A stretch of DNA of 64,000 bases from Paracerasibacillus soli (GCF_034006335.1 NZ_JAWDIQ010000001.1), one strand, 5' to 3'. Positions 17,130 through 26,500 are shown, counted from the stretch's first letter. Program-made: numbers and translations. Notes: generated by a model from the letters alone, not told the origin.

Positions 17130-18399
17130 CTATCTTGTCTTTTCATCTGTCAATTGTTCTTTTACCGGTGCATCTTTTGGAGGACCTGATAGATGAACAC
17201 TACGAATGAATAAATAAATCATAAGGTGTAAGGTACCAAATACAATTAATAATATCGGGATTATTTTTTCAATAGCGAACAAATTCACGCCAATTAAAAA
17301 TACGATAATTGATAGTACTCGACCGATGTTCACGTATAACTCTCTAACCACAATATATTCCACTCTTAGTTCCTTAGCCTTCCACGCTTGTCCTATTACA
17401 TCATAGGTCATGGATATATAGGGAACATTAACGATTGGATAAGCAATGCCAATTATAATGGCGTATATGATTAAGGTCATATAGGTTGTTTTTATTAAGA
17501 TAAGATAAAGTGGAAAGTAAAGTAATATACTCCCAAATAATATAGCTAGTTTACGATGGCGCTCTTTAATAAGGCGAGTTGCCAAGAAATAAAATATAAA
17601 TGAAAATCCAGATAAAAATAAATTGAACATCCCTAAAGATAATTCACTTTTTGTCGTAATATAAACCCAAATGGTAATAACGAAAGTAAAAATCCCTTCA
17701 CGTAATCCTTGAAAAATATGTGCATGTAGAATAGCAGCCCAGTTTTTACTTTGCCTTTTTTGTCTCATTACTTCCTTCAAATAAAATAAACCTTCCGCTT
17801 TTCTACGATGAATAAAAAAGCTACATATAACTGCTCCAACAAAAAGAATAAAGGAAACAGTAAAAATAGTCGAATACCCGATATTGTCCGTCATTTTTGC
17901 AATAATAAATCCTGCGGCTAATGGACCTATCATACCTGCTAATGATTGCAATAGCCCAAGAAATCCATTAAAGAAGTCACGTGTTTCAGGCTCCGTAATT
18001 TCAAACGTAAGCACATTATAGGCAAGCCAATAAAAACCATAACCTATACCTAAAACACTACCTAACATAAAGTTATATGTCGATGCATTTTCACCAATAA
18101 GTAGTACACTAAGAAAAAATATAGAAAGAAAAATAACTCCTAATCGGAGGACAATAACACGGTCTATTTTCTTTGCAACTCTTCCAGCAATTAAAAATGT
18201 TAACGGCTGAAATATAAATATAGCGAGATTATAAACAGCAATCGTTATATAGTCTCCAGCTTGCTTCCATAAATAGACATTTACGAATGTATTAGATAAA
18301 AAAAATACCTAGAGAATACAAACCACCTATGAGTAACAATAAAATTAGATCACGATTAATTTCTATATTGCCCAATACTGCACGTTTACTTTTTTGCAT
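17130..18399 (-). CDS. yqgE: MFS transporter YqgE-like, homopolymer frameshift
   Basis: About 422 residues with twelve predicted membrane helices (for example DLILLLLIGGLYSLGIFLSNTF, AVYNLAIFIFQPLTFLIAG and GIGYGFYWLAYNVLTFEI), matching the yqgE-type major facilitator next to pbpA. AAGGAG precedes ATG 18399. The frame breaks at a run of eight T on the - strand (about 18298-18305); seven T restores one continuous protein, so a one-base insertion is the simplest reading. The substrate is unknown. Confidence 0.82.
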
Positions 18400-18482
18400 T
18401 TGAATAAACTCCTTTGTCCTTATGACATAGTGTGAGCAATTCATAATGAGATATGCAGTATGTAAAGATAAAAGGGCAGAGA

Positions 18483-18545
18483 AAAAGGGCCTAACTCCCT
18501 CGTCTAACTACAGAATATAGTAGTTGAGGGGTCAGACCCTTTTAT
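18483..18545 (-). terminator. Long-stem terminator after sodA
   Basis: GGGTCTGACCCCTCAACTAC pairs imperfectly with GTAGTTAGACGAGGG and AGTTAGGCCC, followed by TTTTT on the - strand. The 55-nt hairpin is unusually long for a terminator. Confidence 0.72.
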
Positions 18546-18561
18546 TTAAGCCAGCTATATA

Positions 18562-19172
18562 TTATTTTGCTTCGTTGTAATTTTTGGATACTTCGTCCCA
18601 GTTTACAACATTCCAAAAAGCAGACGCATATTTGGACGTCTATTTTGATATTTTAAGTAATATGCATGCTCCCATACATCTAAACCAAGTAGAGGAGTTT
18701 TTCCTTCCATAAGTGGATTGTCCTGATTAGCAGTACTGATTACTTCAAGTTTACCATTGTTCAATACTAACCACGCCCATCCAGAACCAAAGCGAGTTGC
18801 AGCAGCTTTTTCAAATGTTTCTTTAAACTGATCAAAGCTACCAAATACTTCTTTAATCTTATCAGCTAATTCGCCAGTTGGCTCTCCACCAGCATTAGGT
18901 GCAAGAGTTTTCCAGAATAAGCTGTGATTCGCATGCCCGCCGCCATTATTACGTACTGCTGTACGGATATCTTCAGGAAGTGCATTTAAATCACTAATTA
19001 GTTCTTCTAATGATTTGTTTTGTAAATCTGCATGTCCTTCTAATGCAGCATTTAAATTTGTCACATAAGTATTGTGGTGCTTTGTATGATGAATGTTCAT
19101 CGTTTCTTTATCAATAGTAGGTTCTAATGCATCATATGCATAAGGTAATTCAGGTAATTCAAATTTCGCCAT
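18562..19172 (-). CDS. sodA: Manganese superoxide dismutase, 3' frameshift
   Basis: The product begins MAKFELPELPYAYDALEPTID and carries the metal ligands in HHTKHHNTYV (His27), GHANHSLFW (His82) and DVWEHAYYLKY (Asp and His). The frame breaks near 18630 at CCAAATATG, where one more A restores PKYASAFWNVVNWDEVSKNYNEAK ending at 18562. The total of about 203 residues is normal for SodA. It dismutates superoxide in the cytosol. AGGGAGGA precedes the ATG. Confidence 0.95.
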
Positions 19173-19232
19173 CGTATAAGTCCTCCCTAAAATTTAATAA
19201 AAAGAATTGAATATTCAACCCTTTCTTCTTTA

Positions 19233-19261
19233 AGATTATCAAAGCTAACCTGAACTTGCAA
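19233..19261 (-). promoter_or_regulatory. Sigma-A-type promoter of sodA
   Basis: On the - strand, TTGCAA (19256-19261) and TAATCT (19233-19238) are 17 bp apart, about 60 bp upstream of the sodA start. Confidence 0.55.
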
Positions 19262-19296
19262 ACCATTTGCACTGTACATATGTTACTTTGGGAAAA

Positions 19297-19319
19297 TAAA
19301 AAAAGCCGTCGATAGGCTT
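19297..19319 (-). terminator. Terminator of the tRNA cluster
   Basis: On the - strand, AAGCC-TATCGAC-GGCTT is followed by a T-run, 10 nt after the last tRNA. Confidence 0.75.
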
Positions 19320-19328
19320 ATTACGAAG

Positions 19329-19401
19329 TGGCTCGGGACGGAATCGAACCGCCGACACAAGGATTTTCAGTCCTTTGCTCTACCGACTGAGCTACCGAGC
19401 C
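19329..19401 (-). tRNA. tRNA-Phe (GAA)
   Basis: Acceptor GGCTCGG/CCGAGCC, D-arm TAGCTCAGTCGGTAGAGC, anticodon loop CTGAAAA and T-loop TTCGATT region are all recognisable. The 3' CCA is not encoded. Confidence 0.93.
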
Positions 19402-19422
19402 ATTATGTATATTTTTATAAGA

Positions 19423-19515
19423 TGGAGGAGGTAGAGGGATTCGAACCCCCGCGGGCTATTACACCCCTGTCGGTTTTCAAGACCGATCCCTTCAGCCGGA
19501 CTTGGGTATACCTCC
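19423..19515 (-). tRNA. tRNA-Ser (TGA)
   Basis: Class II tRNA with a long variable arm (AGGGGTGTAATAGCCCGCG region). The anticodon loop CTTGAAA reads TGA; acceptor GGAGGTA/TACCTCC. CCA is encoded. The discriminator base reads T where serine tRNAs normally have G, possibly a sequencing error. Confidence 0.92.
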
Positions 19516-19528
19516 ATATTTTATTAAC

Positions 19529-19605
19529 TGGTGGACCCTGCAGGACTCGAACCTGCGACCGATCGGTTATGAGCCGATAGCTCTAACCAACTGAGCTAAG
19601 GGTCC
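19529..19605 (-). tRNA. tRNA with CAT anticodon, probably Ile2 (lysidine)
   Basis: Acceptor GGACCCT/AGGGTCC, anticodon loop CTCATAA, encoded CCA. The body resembles the B. subtilis tRNA-Ile(k2CAU) rather than elongator Met, which is present separately at 19722-19795. Lysidine modification by TilS would be needed. Confidence 0.85.
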
Positions 19606-19617
19606 AGTTTATAAATG

Positions 19618-19692
19618 GGGCGACCGGTGGGATTTGAACCCACGCGTGCCGGAGCCACAATCCGGTGCGTTAACCACTTCGCCACGACCGCC
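19618..19692 (-). tRNA. tRNA-His (GTG)
   Basis: Acceptor GGCGGTC/GGTCGCC with wobble pairs, anticodon loop TTGTGGC, C73 discriminator. The usual G-1 position reads T here. CCA is incomplete in the DNA. Confidence 0.9.
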
Positions 19693-19721
19693 ATTGTTTT
19701 AAAATGTTAATAGAAATTCTA

Positions 19722-19795
19722 TAGCGGCGGAGGGGATCGAACCCACGACCTTACGGGTATGAACCGTACGCTCTCGCCAGCTGAGCTACGCCGCC
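19722..19795 (-). tRNA. tRNA-Met (CAT), elongator type
   Basis: Begins GGCGGCGTAGCTCAGCTGG with anticodon stem TACGG/CCGTA and loop TTCATAC, matching elongator Met in Bacilli. CCA is not encoded. One T-stem pair is mismatched. Confidence 0.88.
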
Positions 19796-19798
19796 ATA

Positions 19799-19873
19799 TG
19801 GCTCCACAGGTAGGATTCGAACCTACGACCGATCGGTTAACAGCCGATTGCTCTACCACTGAGCTACTGTGGA
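19799..19873 (-). tRNA. tRNA-Asn (GTT)
   Basis: Acceptor TCCACAG/CTGTGGA, G73, encoded CCA, anticodon loop CTGTTAA. First tRNA of the six-gene - strand cluster. Confidence 0.93.
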
Positions 19874-20125
19874 ATATTTTTAATTAACTCTTATCACTAA
19901 GTTACGTATTTTGATATACATCTTTAGTGGCAACGAAATATAATTTACCATGTTTAAATATCTTTGTCAACATTTATTTTTATAAAGTTACATTTCTTAT
20001 GTACATACGACAAATCACGCAGTCGAAACAACACAATTAAATATATCACCTTTTCCATTTTATATCAAGACAAAAATGGATTTTTTTCATTTTATATAGT
20101 AAAAAGAGAGGGATTCCCTCTCCTT

Positions 20126-21751
20126 TTACCGATTCAAAACATGCTCTGCTATATTTACTGCATGATCTCCAATACGTTCTAAATTACTAATGATATCTAC
20201 AAACACGATACCTGCGGAAGCATTACATATTCCTTCATTCATGCGAATAATATGTTTTTTTCGAAATACACGTTCCATTTTATCAATTTCTTGTTCTTTT
20301 TGTACAACCGCTAAAGCTTCTGTTCTATTATTATTGCTTAAAGCTAACACTGCTTGTTTTACTGTTGATATGGTTAAATCAAACATATTATTTAAATCTT
20401 CTTTCGCATGCTCTGTCATTACTACTTTGTTTGAAATTTTATAATCAATGAGTTCGATTATATTTTCAAAATGATCCCCTACACGTTCAATATCACGGAC
20501 AGTATCCATTAATATGGTGTGGTTTTCACTCTGAATTTCTGACATTGATTTACTCGCCAGTTCAACTAAATAATGAGTAATACTTCTATCAAGACTGTTT
20601 AACGCACCTTCAATTTGCATTGCCATTTCAGAATGCTTTTGTTGCTGAGTAGTTAAATATAAGTTCGTTTCTTCTAGTCCTTGATAAGCATATTCACCCA
20701 TTCGTACTATTTCAGCCTTTGCTTGATCAAGCGCAACTGCGGATGACTGTTCAATAAAAATAGGATCTAAATGCTGTGGTCTATATTCAATTGTAACATC
20801 TTCACCAGGTACCATTTTTGTAACTAACCAAGCTAGTCCAGCTATAAATGGAAATTGTACAATCGTATTTGATATATTAAATGTTCCGTGTGCAAAAGCA
20901 ATCGTCATTTCTGGATTTAATTGTAATTGCTGTTGTAGGAATATCACAATGGTCGTAAACGGCGTAAGTAAAATTAAGAATAAAGTAGCACCAATCACAT
21001 TAAATATTACGTGTGTCAATGCCGCACGTTTTGCTGCAACAGATGCACCCAAAGAAGCTAAAATAGCTGTTATTGTTGTACCAATATTATCCCCAAATAA
21101 AACTGGAATCGCAGCTTGTAACTGGATACTTCCTTCTGCAAATAAGCCTTGAAGAATTCCAATTGTCGCACTTGAACTTTGAACAATTAATGTGAAAATA
21201 GTTCCAATTACTACCCCTAATACAGGACTATTACTCATATCAACTGTTAATTGATGAAAAGTTTCTAAATGTCTTAGTGGTGCCATTCCACTACTCATGA
21301 GTCCCAAGCCAAAAAATAAAGCCCCAAATCCAAAAACGGCTTGTCCAATAGCATTTACTTTTTTATTACTAAAAAAGAATAACATAAAACAACCGACAGC
21401 AATAATCGGTAATGCATACTCTCCAATGTCCAATCCAATGATAAAGGCTGTTGTCGTAGTTCCGATATTTGCTCCCATAATAACACCGATAGCTTGTCTC
21501 AATGTCATAAATCCAGCATTTACTAGGCCAACGGTTAATACTGTTGTACCAGAGCTACTTTGAATCAGCATCGTTACTATTGCACCCGCTAGCACGCCTA
21601 AAAAAGGATTGCTTGTAAACTTGTCTAGTACGTCACGTAAACGATCGCCTGCCGTTTTTTGTAATCCTTCCCCCATGAATTTAATACCTAGAAGGAAGAT
21701 ACCTAGACCTCCCAAAAATTCAAATAAAATGGTTTGGATATCTAATTCCAA
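20126..21751 (-). CDS. yqeW: Na/Pi cotransporter with PhoU-like domain (YqeW/NptA type)
   Basis: The 541-residue protein has two inverted Na/Pi-cotransporter repeats with the QSSS motifs (MLIQSSSGTTVLTVG and LIVQSSSATIGILQG) and GANIGTT/GDNIGTT repeats, eight or more membrane helices, then a cytosolic PhoU-like helical domain (about 340-541, with DIERVGDHFENIIELIDY and ISNLERIGDHAVNIAEHV). It takes up phosphate with sodium. The start is TTG at 21751, after GGATGGAG. Pho-box-like repeats lie 92-119 bp upstream. Confidence 0.92.
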   Translation of the reverse strand: MELDIQTILFEFLGGLGIFLLGIKFMGEGLQKTAGDRLRDVLDKFTSNPFLGVLAGAIVTMLIQSSSGTTVLTVGLVNAGFMTLRQAIGVIMGANIGTTTTAFIIGLDIGEYALPIIAVGCFMLFFFSNKKVNAIGQAVFGFGALFFGLGLMSSGMAPLRHLETFHQLTVDMSNSPVLGVVIGTIFTLIVQSSSATIGILQGLFAEGSIQLQAAIPVLFGDNIGTTITAILASLGASVAAKRAALTHVIFNVIGATLFLILLTPFTTIVIFLQQQLQLNPEMTIAFAHGTFNISNTIVQFPFIAGLAWLVTKMVPGEDVTIEYRPQHLDPIFIEQSSAVALDQAKAEIVRMGEYAYQGLEETNLYLTTQQQKHSEMAMQIEGALNSLDRSITHYLVELASKSMSEIQSENHTILMDTVRDIERVGDHFENIIELIDYKISNKVVMTEHAKEDLNNMFDLTISTVKQAVLALSNNNRTEALAVVQKEQEIDKMERVFRKKHIIRMNEGICNASAGIVFVDIISNLERIGDHAVNIAEHVLNR

Positions 21752-21842
21752 TCGAGCTCCATCCCTTCACGATTATGTATCAATTATTTTGTTGTCGCTG
21801 CTTATACAATTATTACAAATATTAATGTAATCGAAAAGATAA

Positions 21843-21870
21843 TTTACACTTTGTTTACACTAAATTTACA
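21843..21870 (+). promoter_or_regulatory. Candidate Pho box (three TTTACA repeats)
   Basis: TTTACA occurs at 21843-21848, 21854-21859 and 21865-21870, each 11 bp apart. PhoP of Bacillus binds TT(A/C/T)ACA direct repeats with this spacing. The repeats are on the strand opposite the phosphate transporter gene downstream of them, so the direction of regulation is open. Confidence 0.5.
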
Positions 21871-22105
21871 AAGTATAAAACATAAGCTCTATTTATGTAG
21901 ACTTCCAACTAAATACGCAAGCTCTAAGCTCTATGATTTAATCGAGTGGGACTCTTTTTAGCGCACTTAGAACACATTTGACTTGTGTAGGCGTAATGTT
22001 TCACACATTAACTTTAATACCTCCTAAATCAGCCTTGCATTCAATGATGTGATAGCATGGCTATAGTATGCAAATTTACATATTGTTTTTGTTTTTATGA
22101 CATTC

Positions 22106-22214
22106 AAAAAGAGGCTAGGAAATAAGGTAATCCCCCCACGTTCCACTACATATTTAGCGAAAACTAATCATGTAGCAACAACTAAGGGGGCTTATCTTAT
22201 TTTGTCCTAGCCTC
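22106..22214 (-). terminator. Long palindromic hairpin ending the NfeD-like gene
   Basis: GAGGCTAGGA (22111-22120) pairs with TCCTAGCCTC (22205-22214), and AATAAGGTAATCCCCC with the complementary GGGGGCTTATCTTATT (about 22186-22201), giving a nearly 28-bp stem with an inner ACTACAT/ATGTAGC pair. A T-run follows on the - strand. The stop codon of the upstream gene lies inside the stem. Confidence 0.7.
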
Positions 22215-22845
22215 GTGATTGTACTTCTTCTACAAGTATTCTTGTGCCATCCACTTGAATAACGGTTACTTTCATATCCTTCATTAACCACTGACCATTT
22301 GAAATGGCACTGTAATCTTTCCCGTCAATTCGAATGGTTCCGACTGGGCGCATATTTGTAACTGTGATGCCCTGTTTACCAACTAACTCTCGATAAGAAG
22401 TATTAATAGAGCTGTAACCCGCCTCATCAGTTAACTGATCTTTTAAAGTCATTTTTGTCCACATTTCACGTCTTGGAAAGACCTTTAAAAATAAGAATGA
22501 GCCACCTAAACCTGCCATCACACCTATCACTGCATATATGCCTGCAAAAATATTTGGAGCTGGCAAGGCAACCGCAAGTAGCATTGAAAAAAGACCAATT
22601 GTTGCTAATGTACCATCATTCAATAACTTCCCATCCAAAATAATGAGAACTAACCCTATAAAATAGATGAACATCATCAACATAAGTAAGTCTGTTTGAA
22701 CATACACTGAAAAATAAACTGTAATAAAACCGATTCCTAAAATTGCAAAAAAACCACGCATATTTACTAAGATTTCTCCAATTAAAAATAAGGAGGCTAA
22801 TCCAGTAATTACTAAACCAATCCAATCATACGAAAAAATTTCCAT
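22207..22845 (-). CDS. Short NfeD-family membrane protein
   Basis: The 212-residue protein has four or more membrane helices (residues about 8-125) and a C-terminal OB-fold NfeD domain (about 150-210, LVGKQGITVTNMRPVGTIRIDGKDYSAISNGQWLMKDMKVTVIQVDGTRILVEEV). NfeD proteins usually partner flotillins in membrane microdomains; the full-length nfeD next to floA is at 47.6-49.0 kb, so this is a second, protease-free paralogue. GGGGGG precedes the ATG at 22845. No flotillin is adjacent. Confidence 0.82.
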   Translation of the reverse strand: MEIFSYDWIGLVITGLASLFLIGEILVNMRGFFAILGIGFITVYFSVYVQTDLLMLMMFIYFIGLVLIILDGKLLNDGTLATIGLFSMLLAVALPAPNIFAGIYAVIGVMAGLGGSFLFLKVFPRREMWTKMTLKDQLTDEAGYSSINTSYRELVGKQGITVTNMRPVGTIRIDGKDYSAISNGQWLMKDMKVTVIQVDGTRILVEEVQSRG

Positions 22846-22923
22846 TTTCATCCCCCCATATCTCTGTCACTATTTCGTACGTAATAGGAATCCATAATGT
22901 TTCAAAAAGGAGTATATATTGCC

Positions 22924-23250
22924 ATGGATTTTCTAAAAAGGTTATGTACATATGCCCTTATTATTTTATTTGTCATCAGTATATATTACGATTTAACTGT
23001 TACTAATAAGGTGCCTACTATTGATAATAGCACAATCCCCAATAATAATGTGGAATCCTTCCATGTCAAAAAAGTGAAAGTTTCACGCGGAGATACACTA
23101 TTATCTGTTGTAGAACAAATTAATCAAGGTATTTCAGGACATTTAAATATGGAGGAAATCATCATGGATTTTAAAACCTCAAATCCGAATATAGATCCAT
23201 ATAAGTTAGAGGTAGGTAAATATTATTATTTTCCTATTTATGAGGACTAG
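22924..23250 (+). CDS. yqfZ: YqfZ-like LysM membrane protein
   Basis: The 108-residue protein has an N-terminal membrane helix (LCTYALIILFVISIYY) and an extracellular LysM-type domain (VKVSRGDTLLSVVEQINQG ... NPNIDPYKLEVGKYYYFPIY), which binds N-acetylglucosamine polymers in the wall. In B. subtilis, yqfZ sits just after ispG, which is not in this window. AAAGGAG lies 11 bp before ATG 22924. Confidence 0.75.
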   Translation: MDFLKRLCTYALIILFVISIYYDLTVTNKVPTIDNSTIPNNNVESFHVKKVKVSRGDTLLSVVEQINQGISGHLNMEEIIMDFKTSNPNIDPYKLEVGKYYYFPIYED

Positions 23251-23258
23251 ATATACGT

Positions 23259-23305
23259 AAAAAGCCGTTCACAAGGTAAAGAAACTTTACCAGTGAACAG
23301 CTTTA
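23259..23305. terminator. Terminator between yqfZ and yqfX
   Basis: AAAGCCGTTCAC pairs with GTGAACAGCTTT, with inner GGTAAA/TTTACC pairs, between convergent genes. A/T-runs on both sides suggest bidirectional use. Confidence 0.72.
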
Positions 23306-23311
23306 TCATTT

Positions 23312-23677
23312 CTAAACAAATGGCCGTATAAATAACGACAATACAATGGAGACAATACCAGCACCTATTGCGATATTTCCTAACGTTTCCGCATGACGGT
23401 TTCTTGCAACGATTCCGACAATAATTCCAGCAGCACCCATAATTACTGGAAGCCAGAAGAATGAAATTATCGATAACGCTAAGGCAACCCATCCAACAGA
23501 TTGATTTACATTTGTTCCATCATCTACACGTGATTCACGATGGTCATGTAAATCAACTGCACTTAACTCAGCTGCTGTTTCTTCATCGCGGTCACTATAA
23601 GATGCGATATCCCTTGGTGAATCCAAATCTGAATTATTTACGGGCTTATTTTCATTATCTTGCGTATTATGGTTCAC
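23312..23677 (-). CDS. yqfX: YqfX-like membrane protein
   Basis: The 121-residue product has an acidic, disordered N-terminus (DNENKPVNNSDLDSPRDIASYSDRDEETAAE) and two C-terminal membrane helices (VGWVALALSIISFFWLPVIMGAAGIIVGIVA and AIGAGIVSIVLSLF). The family function is unknown. GGGAGG 7 bp upstream supports a GTG start at 23677; an in-frame ATG lies at 23707. The name follows position and topology. Confidence 0.68.
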   Translation of the reverse strand: MNHNTQDNENKPVNNSDLDSPRDIASYSDRDEETAAELSAVDLHDHRESRVDDGTNVNQSVGWVALALSIISFFWLPVIMGAAGIIVGIVARNRHAETLGNIAIGAGIVSIVLSLFIRPFV

Positions 23678-23831
23678 GATAAGACCTCCCTTTTTCTTGA
23701 GGTGCACTTATAGTGTGTGGAAGTTTCTAACCAATATACGATGTTTAAACTGGCAAATGTTGTAGTCTTTTTATGCATACATTGCATATAGTAAAAACAA
23801 AGACATTTTGTTTGAGCAAAGGAGTTTTTTT

Positions 23832-24113
23832 ATGTTTATCAAACAGATAATTAATAAAAGATTAAAGCAGCTAACAGAGGAGGATTTATTATACTACAGT
23901 AAACAATACGGGTTTAACATCACACAACAGGAGGCAAGTGATATTTTGATGTATATTCAACAACATGATATCAATCCATTTGTGGCAAAAAAACGCGAAA
24001 TCATGTTAAGAGAATTAGCGCAAATAACATCCATTAGTACTGCAAAAAAAGCAAATGTCCTGTTTATGGAACTGATACAATCTTATGGATTAGATCATTT
24101 GTTAGAAGATTAA
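23832..24113 (+). CDS. yqfT: YqfT-like protein (DUF2624)
   Basis: The 93-residue helical protein (MFIKQIINKRLKQLTEEDLLYYSKQYGFNITQQEASDIL ...) matches DUF2624, found next to nfo in Bacilli. AAAGGAG precedes ATG 23832; an in-frame start at 23808 lacks a ribosome site. Function unknown. Confidence 0.78.
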   Translation: MFIKQIINKRLKQLTEEDLLYYSKQYGFNITQQEASDILMYIQQHDINPFVAKKREIMLRELAQITSISTAKKANVLFMELIQSYGLDHLLED

Positions 24114-24142
24114 AAGGGGAACGATTTTTCGTTCCCCTTTTT
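24112..24142. terminator. Bidirectional terminator between yqfT and nfo
   Basis: AAAAGGGGAACGA pairs with TCGTTCCCCTTTT over a TTTT loop, with T-runs on both strands. Confidence 0.88.
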
Positions 24143-24146
24143 TAGC

Positions 24147-25037
24147 CTATCCCATAATTTTATTTTTTAACTCCGGATCAAATGTACCTTTTTTAATCAT
24201 TTCAATTTCAAATTGATAAGGTGGACGCTTCGTCGTTTTCGTCTCACCTACATATGGTGTTTCTAATATTTTTGGAATATTAGTAAATTGCGGATGATAA
24301 ATAACATAATGTAAAGGTTCAAAACCAATATGTCCAAATCCGATATTCTCATGACGGTCCTTTTGTGCCCCACGTTCATTTTTACTATCATTTACATGAA
24401 CAACTTTAATCCGATCTGCACCAATTGTTTTGTCAAATTCATTTAAAACACCATCAAAGTCATGCACCACGTCATATCCCGCATCATGAATATGACATGT
24501 ATCGAGACAAATCGATAACTTTTCATTATGCGTCACACCGTCAATAATCTTTGCAAGTTCAGTAAAGGATCTACCTATTTCAGTACCTTTACCAGCCATT
24601 GTTTCTAATGCAATTTGTACGTCATCATCTTTTGTAAGTACTTCATTTAATCCTTCAATAATACGCTTTATTCCGTTGTCGGCACCGGCACCAACATGAG
24701 CACCAGGGTGTAAAACAATTTGTTTTGCACCGATAGCTGCAGTTCTGTCAATTTCACTTCGCAAGAAATTTACACCGAGCTCAAATGTTTCAGGTTTGGT
24801 TGTATTTCCAATATTAATAATATACGGAGCATGCACCACAATATCTGCCATTTGATGTTCTGCCATATGCTTTCGGCCCGCTTCTATGTTCAATTCCTCT
24901 ATAGGTTTTCTTCGTGTATTTTGAGGAGCACCTGTATAAATCATAAATGTGTTGGAGCCATACGATGCAGCCTCTTCACTAGATCCTAATAACATTTTCT
25001 TCCCACTCATAGAAACATGTGAACCAATTTTAAGCAT
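24147..25037 (-). CDS. nfo: Endonuclease IV
   Basis: The 296-residue TIM-barrel AP endonuclease begins MLKIGSHVSMSGKKMLLGS and carries the metal-binding motifs VVHAPYIINIG, LHPGAHVGAG, ALETMAGKGTEIG, CLDTCHIHDAGYD, VVHVNDSKNERGAQKDRHENIGFGHIG and ILETP. It cleaves abasic sites in base-excision repair with Zn. In Bacilli it also acts in spores. AGAGGA precedes the ATG. Upstream cshB runs in the same direction with a 15-bp gap. Confidence 0.95.
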   Translation of the reverse strand: MLKIGSHVSMSGKKMLLGSSEEAASYGSNTFMIYTGAPQNTRRKPIEELNIEAGRKHMAEHQMADIVVHAPYIINIGNTTKPETFELGVNFLRSEIDRTAAIGAKQIVLHPGAHVGAGADNGIKRIIEGLNEVLTKDDDVQIALETMAGKGTEIGRSFTELAKIIDGVTHNEKLSICLDTCHIHDAGYDVVHDFDGVLNEFDKTIGADRIKVVHVNDSKNERGAQKDRHENIGFGHIGFEPLHYVIYHPQFTNIPKILETPYVGETKTTKRPPYQFEIEMIKKGTFDPELKNKIMG

Positions 25038-25052
25038 GAAATCCTCTCCACT

Positions 25053-26382
25053 CTATCTCTTTATTTTATTTTTTATAATTTCGTTTCGTCTGTTACTTAA
25101 TTGACGTTTAATTTGTTGCTGCTGTTGCTTCATTTTTTTACGGTAACCAGGTTTAACCTTTTTAGCCTTCGGAACTCTTCTCCACGCCTCTTCTTCAAGG
25201 CTTTTATCTGTCTTTTTACGTATATTTCTACGATTCCAATGTTTATCTTCAACCCAGCTTCCATTTTTTATATTTGAAAAGGTAAATTTCAGCCCTTGTT
25301 CCTCTAATTTTTCTATTAATACTAAATCTTCCTCAGTATATAAACTAATCGCAGTACCTTCCATGCCAGCTCTCGCCGTTCGTCCTACACGATGAATATA
25401 AAATTCCACTTGTTTTGGAAGTTGCGCATTTATAACATGACTTACCCCTTCAATGTGAATGCCCGAGCTGCCAAATCTGTCGCTACTATATATTGGTAAC
25501 GGAGGTTTTGAATTTCTTTGAGAGCCCGCTTTCTTTCACGAGCTGGTAGTCCACCATGTAATATTCCTACTTCCAAACCTCTTTGAAGTAAGGCATTTGA
25601 CAATTTGTCTGCTTGTTCTCGACCATTTGTAAAGATAATTGCAATATATGGATTTATTGCTTGACTAATTTCCATGATTACATCTGCCTCTTCCCGATGT
25701 TTTCTATGGATTAGGCGATGTTCCATTGTTTCGGGTGATAAGACTTGATCCATTTTAACATGTATCGGACCAGACAAATACTTTTTCAAAAATGGTTGCA
25801 TTTTTTGTGGTATTGTTGCCGAAAAAACCAACACTTGTATTGCTTGATTGCAACGTACTAATAGTTGATCAATTTCTTTTATTAACCCGAGGTCAAGCAT
25901 TAAATCCGCTTCATCTATAACGAATGAACGTGCAGAGAATATGGAAATAACTCCTTCTTGAACTAAATCAAGTATCCTACCAGGTGTACCTACGATAATA
26001 TGAGGTGGATCTGTTAACTTGTCAATCATTCGCTGTTTATCTGTTCCACCAACAAGAAGTCGTGTAGTCCACTTGCCCTCTTTATTCGCATATTGAATCA
26101 TTTTTTTTACTTCATTATAAATTTGTGTCGCTAATTCTCTAGTCGGGGAAGTAATTACAAATTGAACACCCTGCTTTGATTCATCTAATAAATTAAAAAT
26201 GGGAAGTAAAAAAGCATGCGTCTTCCAGATCCTGTTTGTGATTGACCAATTACACTTTCTCCACTCAAAATTGCCGGGATAATTTTTTCTTGAATTCCAG
26301 TAGGTTGATGAAAGTGTAATTTTTCCAATACGGTGTGAAGCTCTTGTCGAAAAGAAAATGATGTGAAATTGTTTGATTGCAT
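25053..26382 (-). CDS. cshB: DEAD-box RNA helicase CshB, frameshifted
   Basis: Reconstructed over three frames, about 443 residues: Q-motif HFHQPTGIQEKIIP, Walker A SQTGSGK (broken by a frame change at about 26225), PTRELATQIY (Ia), VGTPGRILDLV (Ib), VIDEADLMLD (II, DEAD), FSATIPQ (III), IIFTNGREQADKLSNAL (IV), VATDLAARG (V, second break at about 25440), HRVGRTARAG (VI), then a basic Gln/Lys/Arg tail. B. subtilis CshB unwinds RNA at low temperature. The leader at 26430-26500 can fold into competing hairpins. Confidence 0.88.
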
Positions 26383-26427
26383 ACTGTTTAAACTCCTTCT
26401 TCAATATCAGATGACTTTCCAACTTCA

Positions 26428-26500
26428 ATTAGTAGGATTTTCTCACTTCCCTTACTAATAGTCGGTTGAATAAATCAACTTTTACCGGCTGTTGATCCCT
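26428..26500 (-). promoter_or_regulatory. Structured leader candidate upstream of cshB
   Basis: ATTAGTAGG (26428-26436) can pair with CCTTACTAAT (26450-26459). GGTTGA (26464-26469) can pair with TCAAC (26475-26479), which can instead pair with GTTGA at 26491-26495, so two foldings exclude each other. The rest of 26400-26800 is noncoding and no ORF was recognised. Confidence 0.4.
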
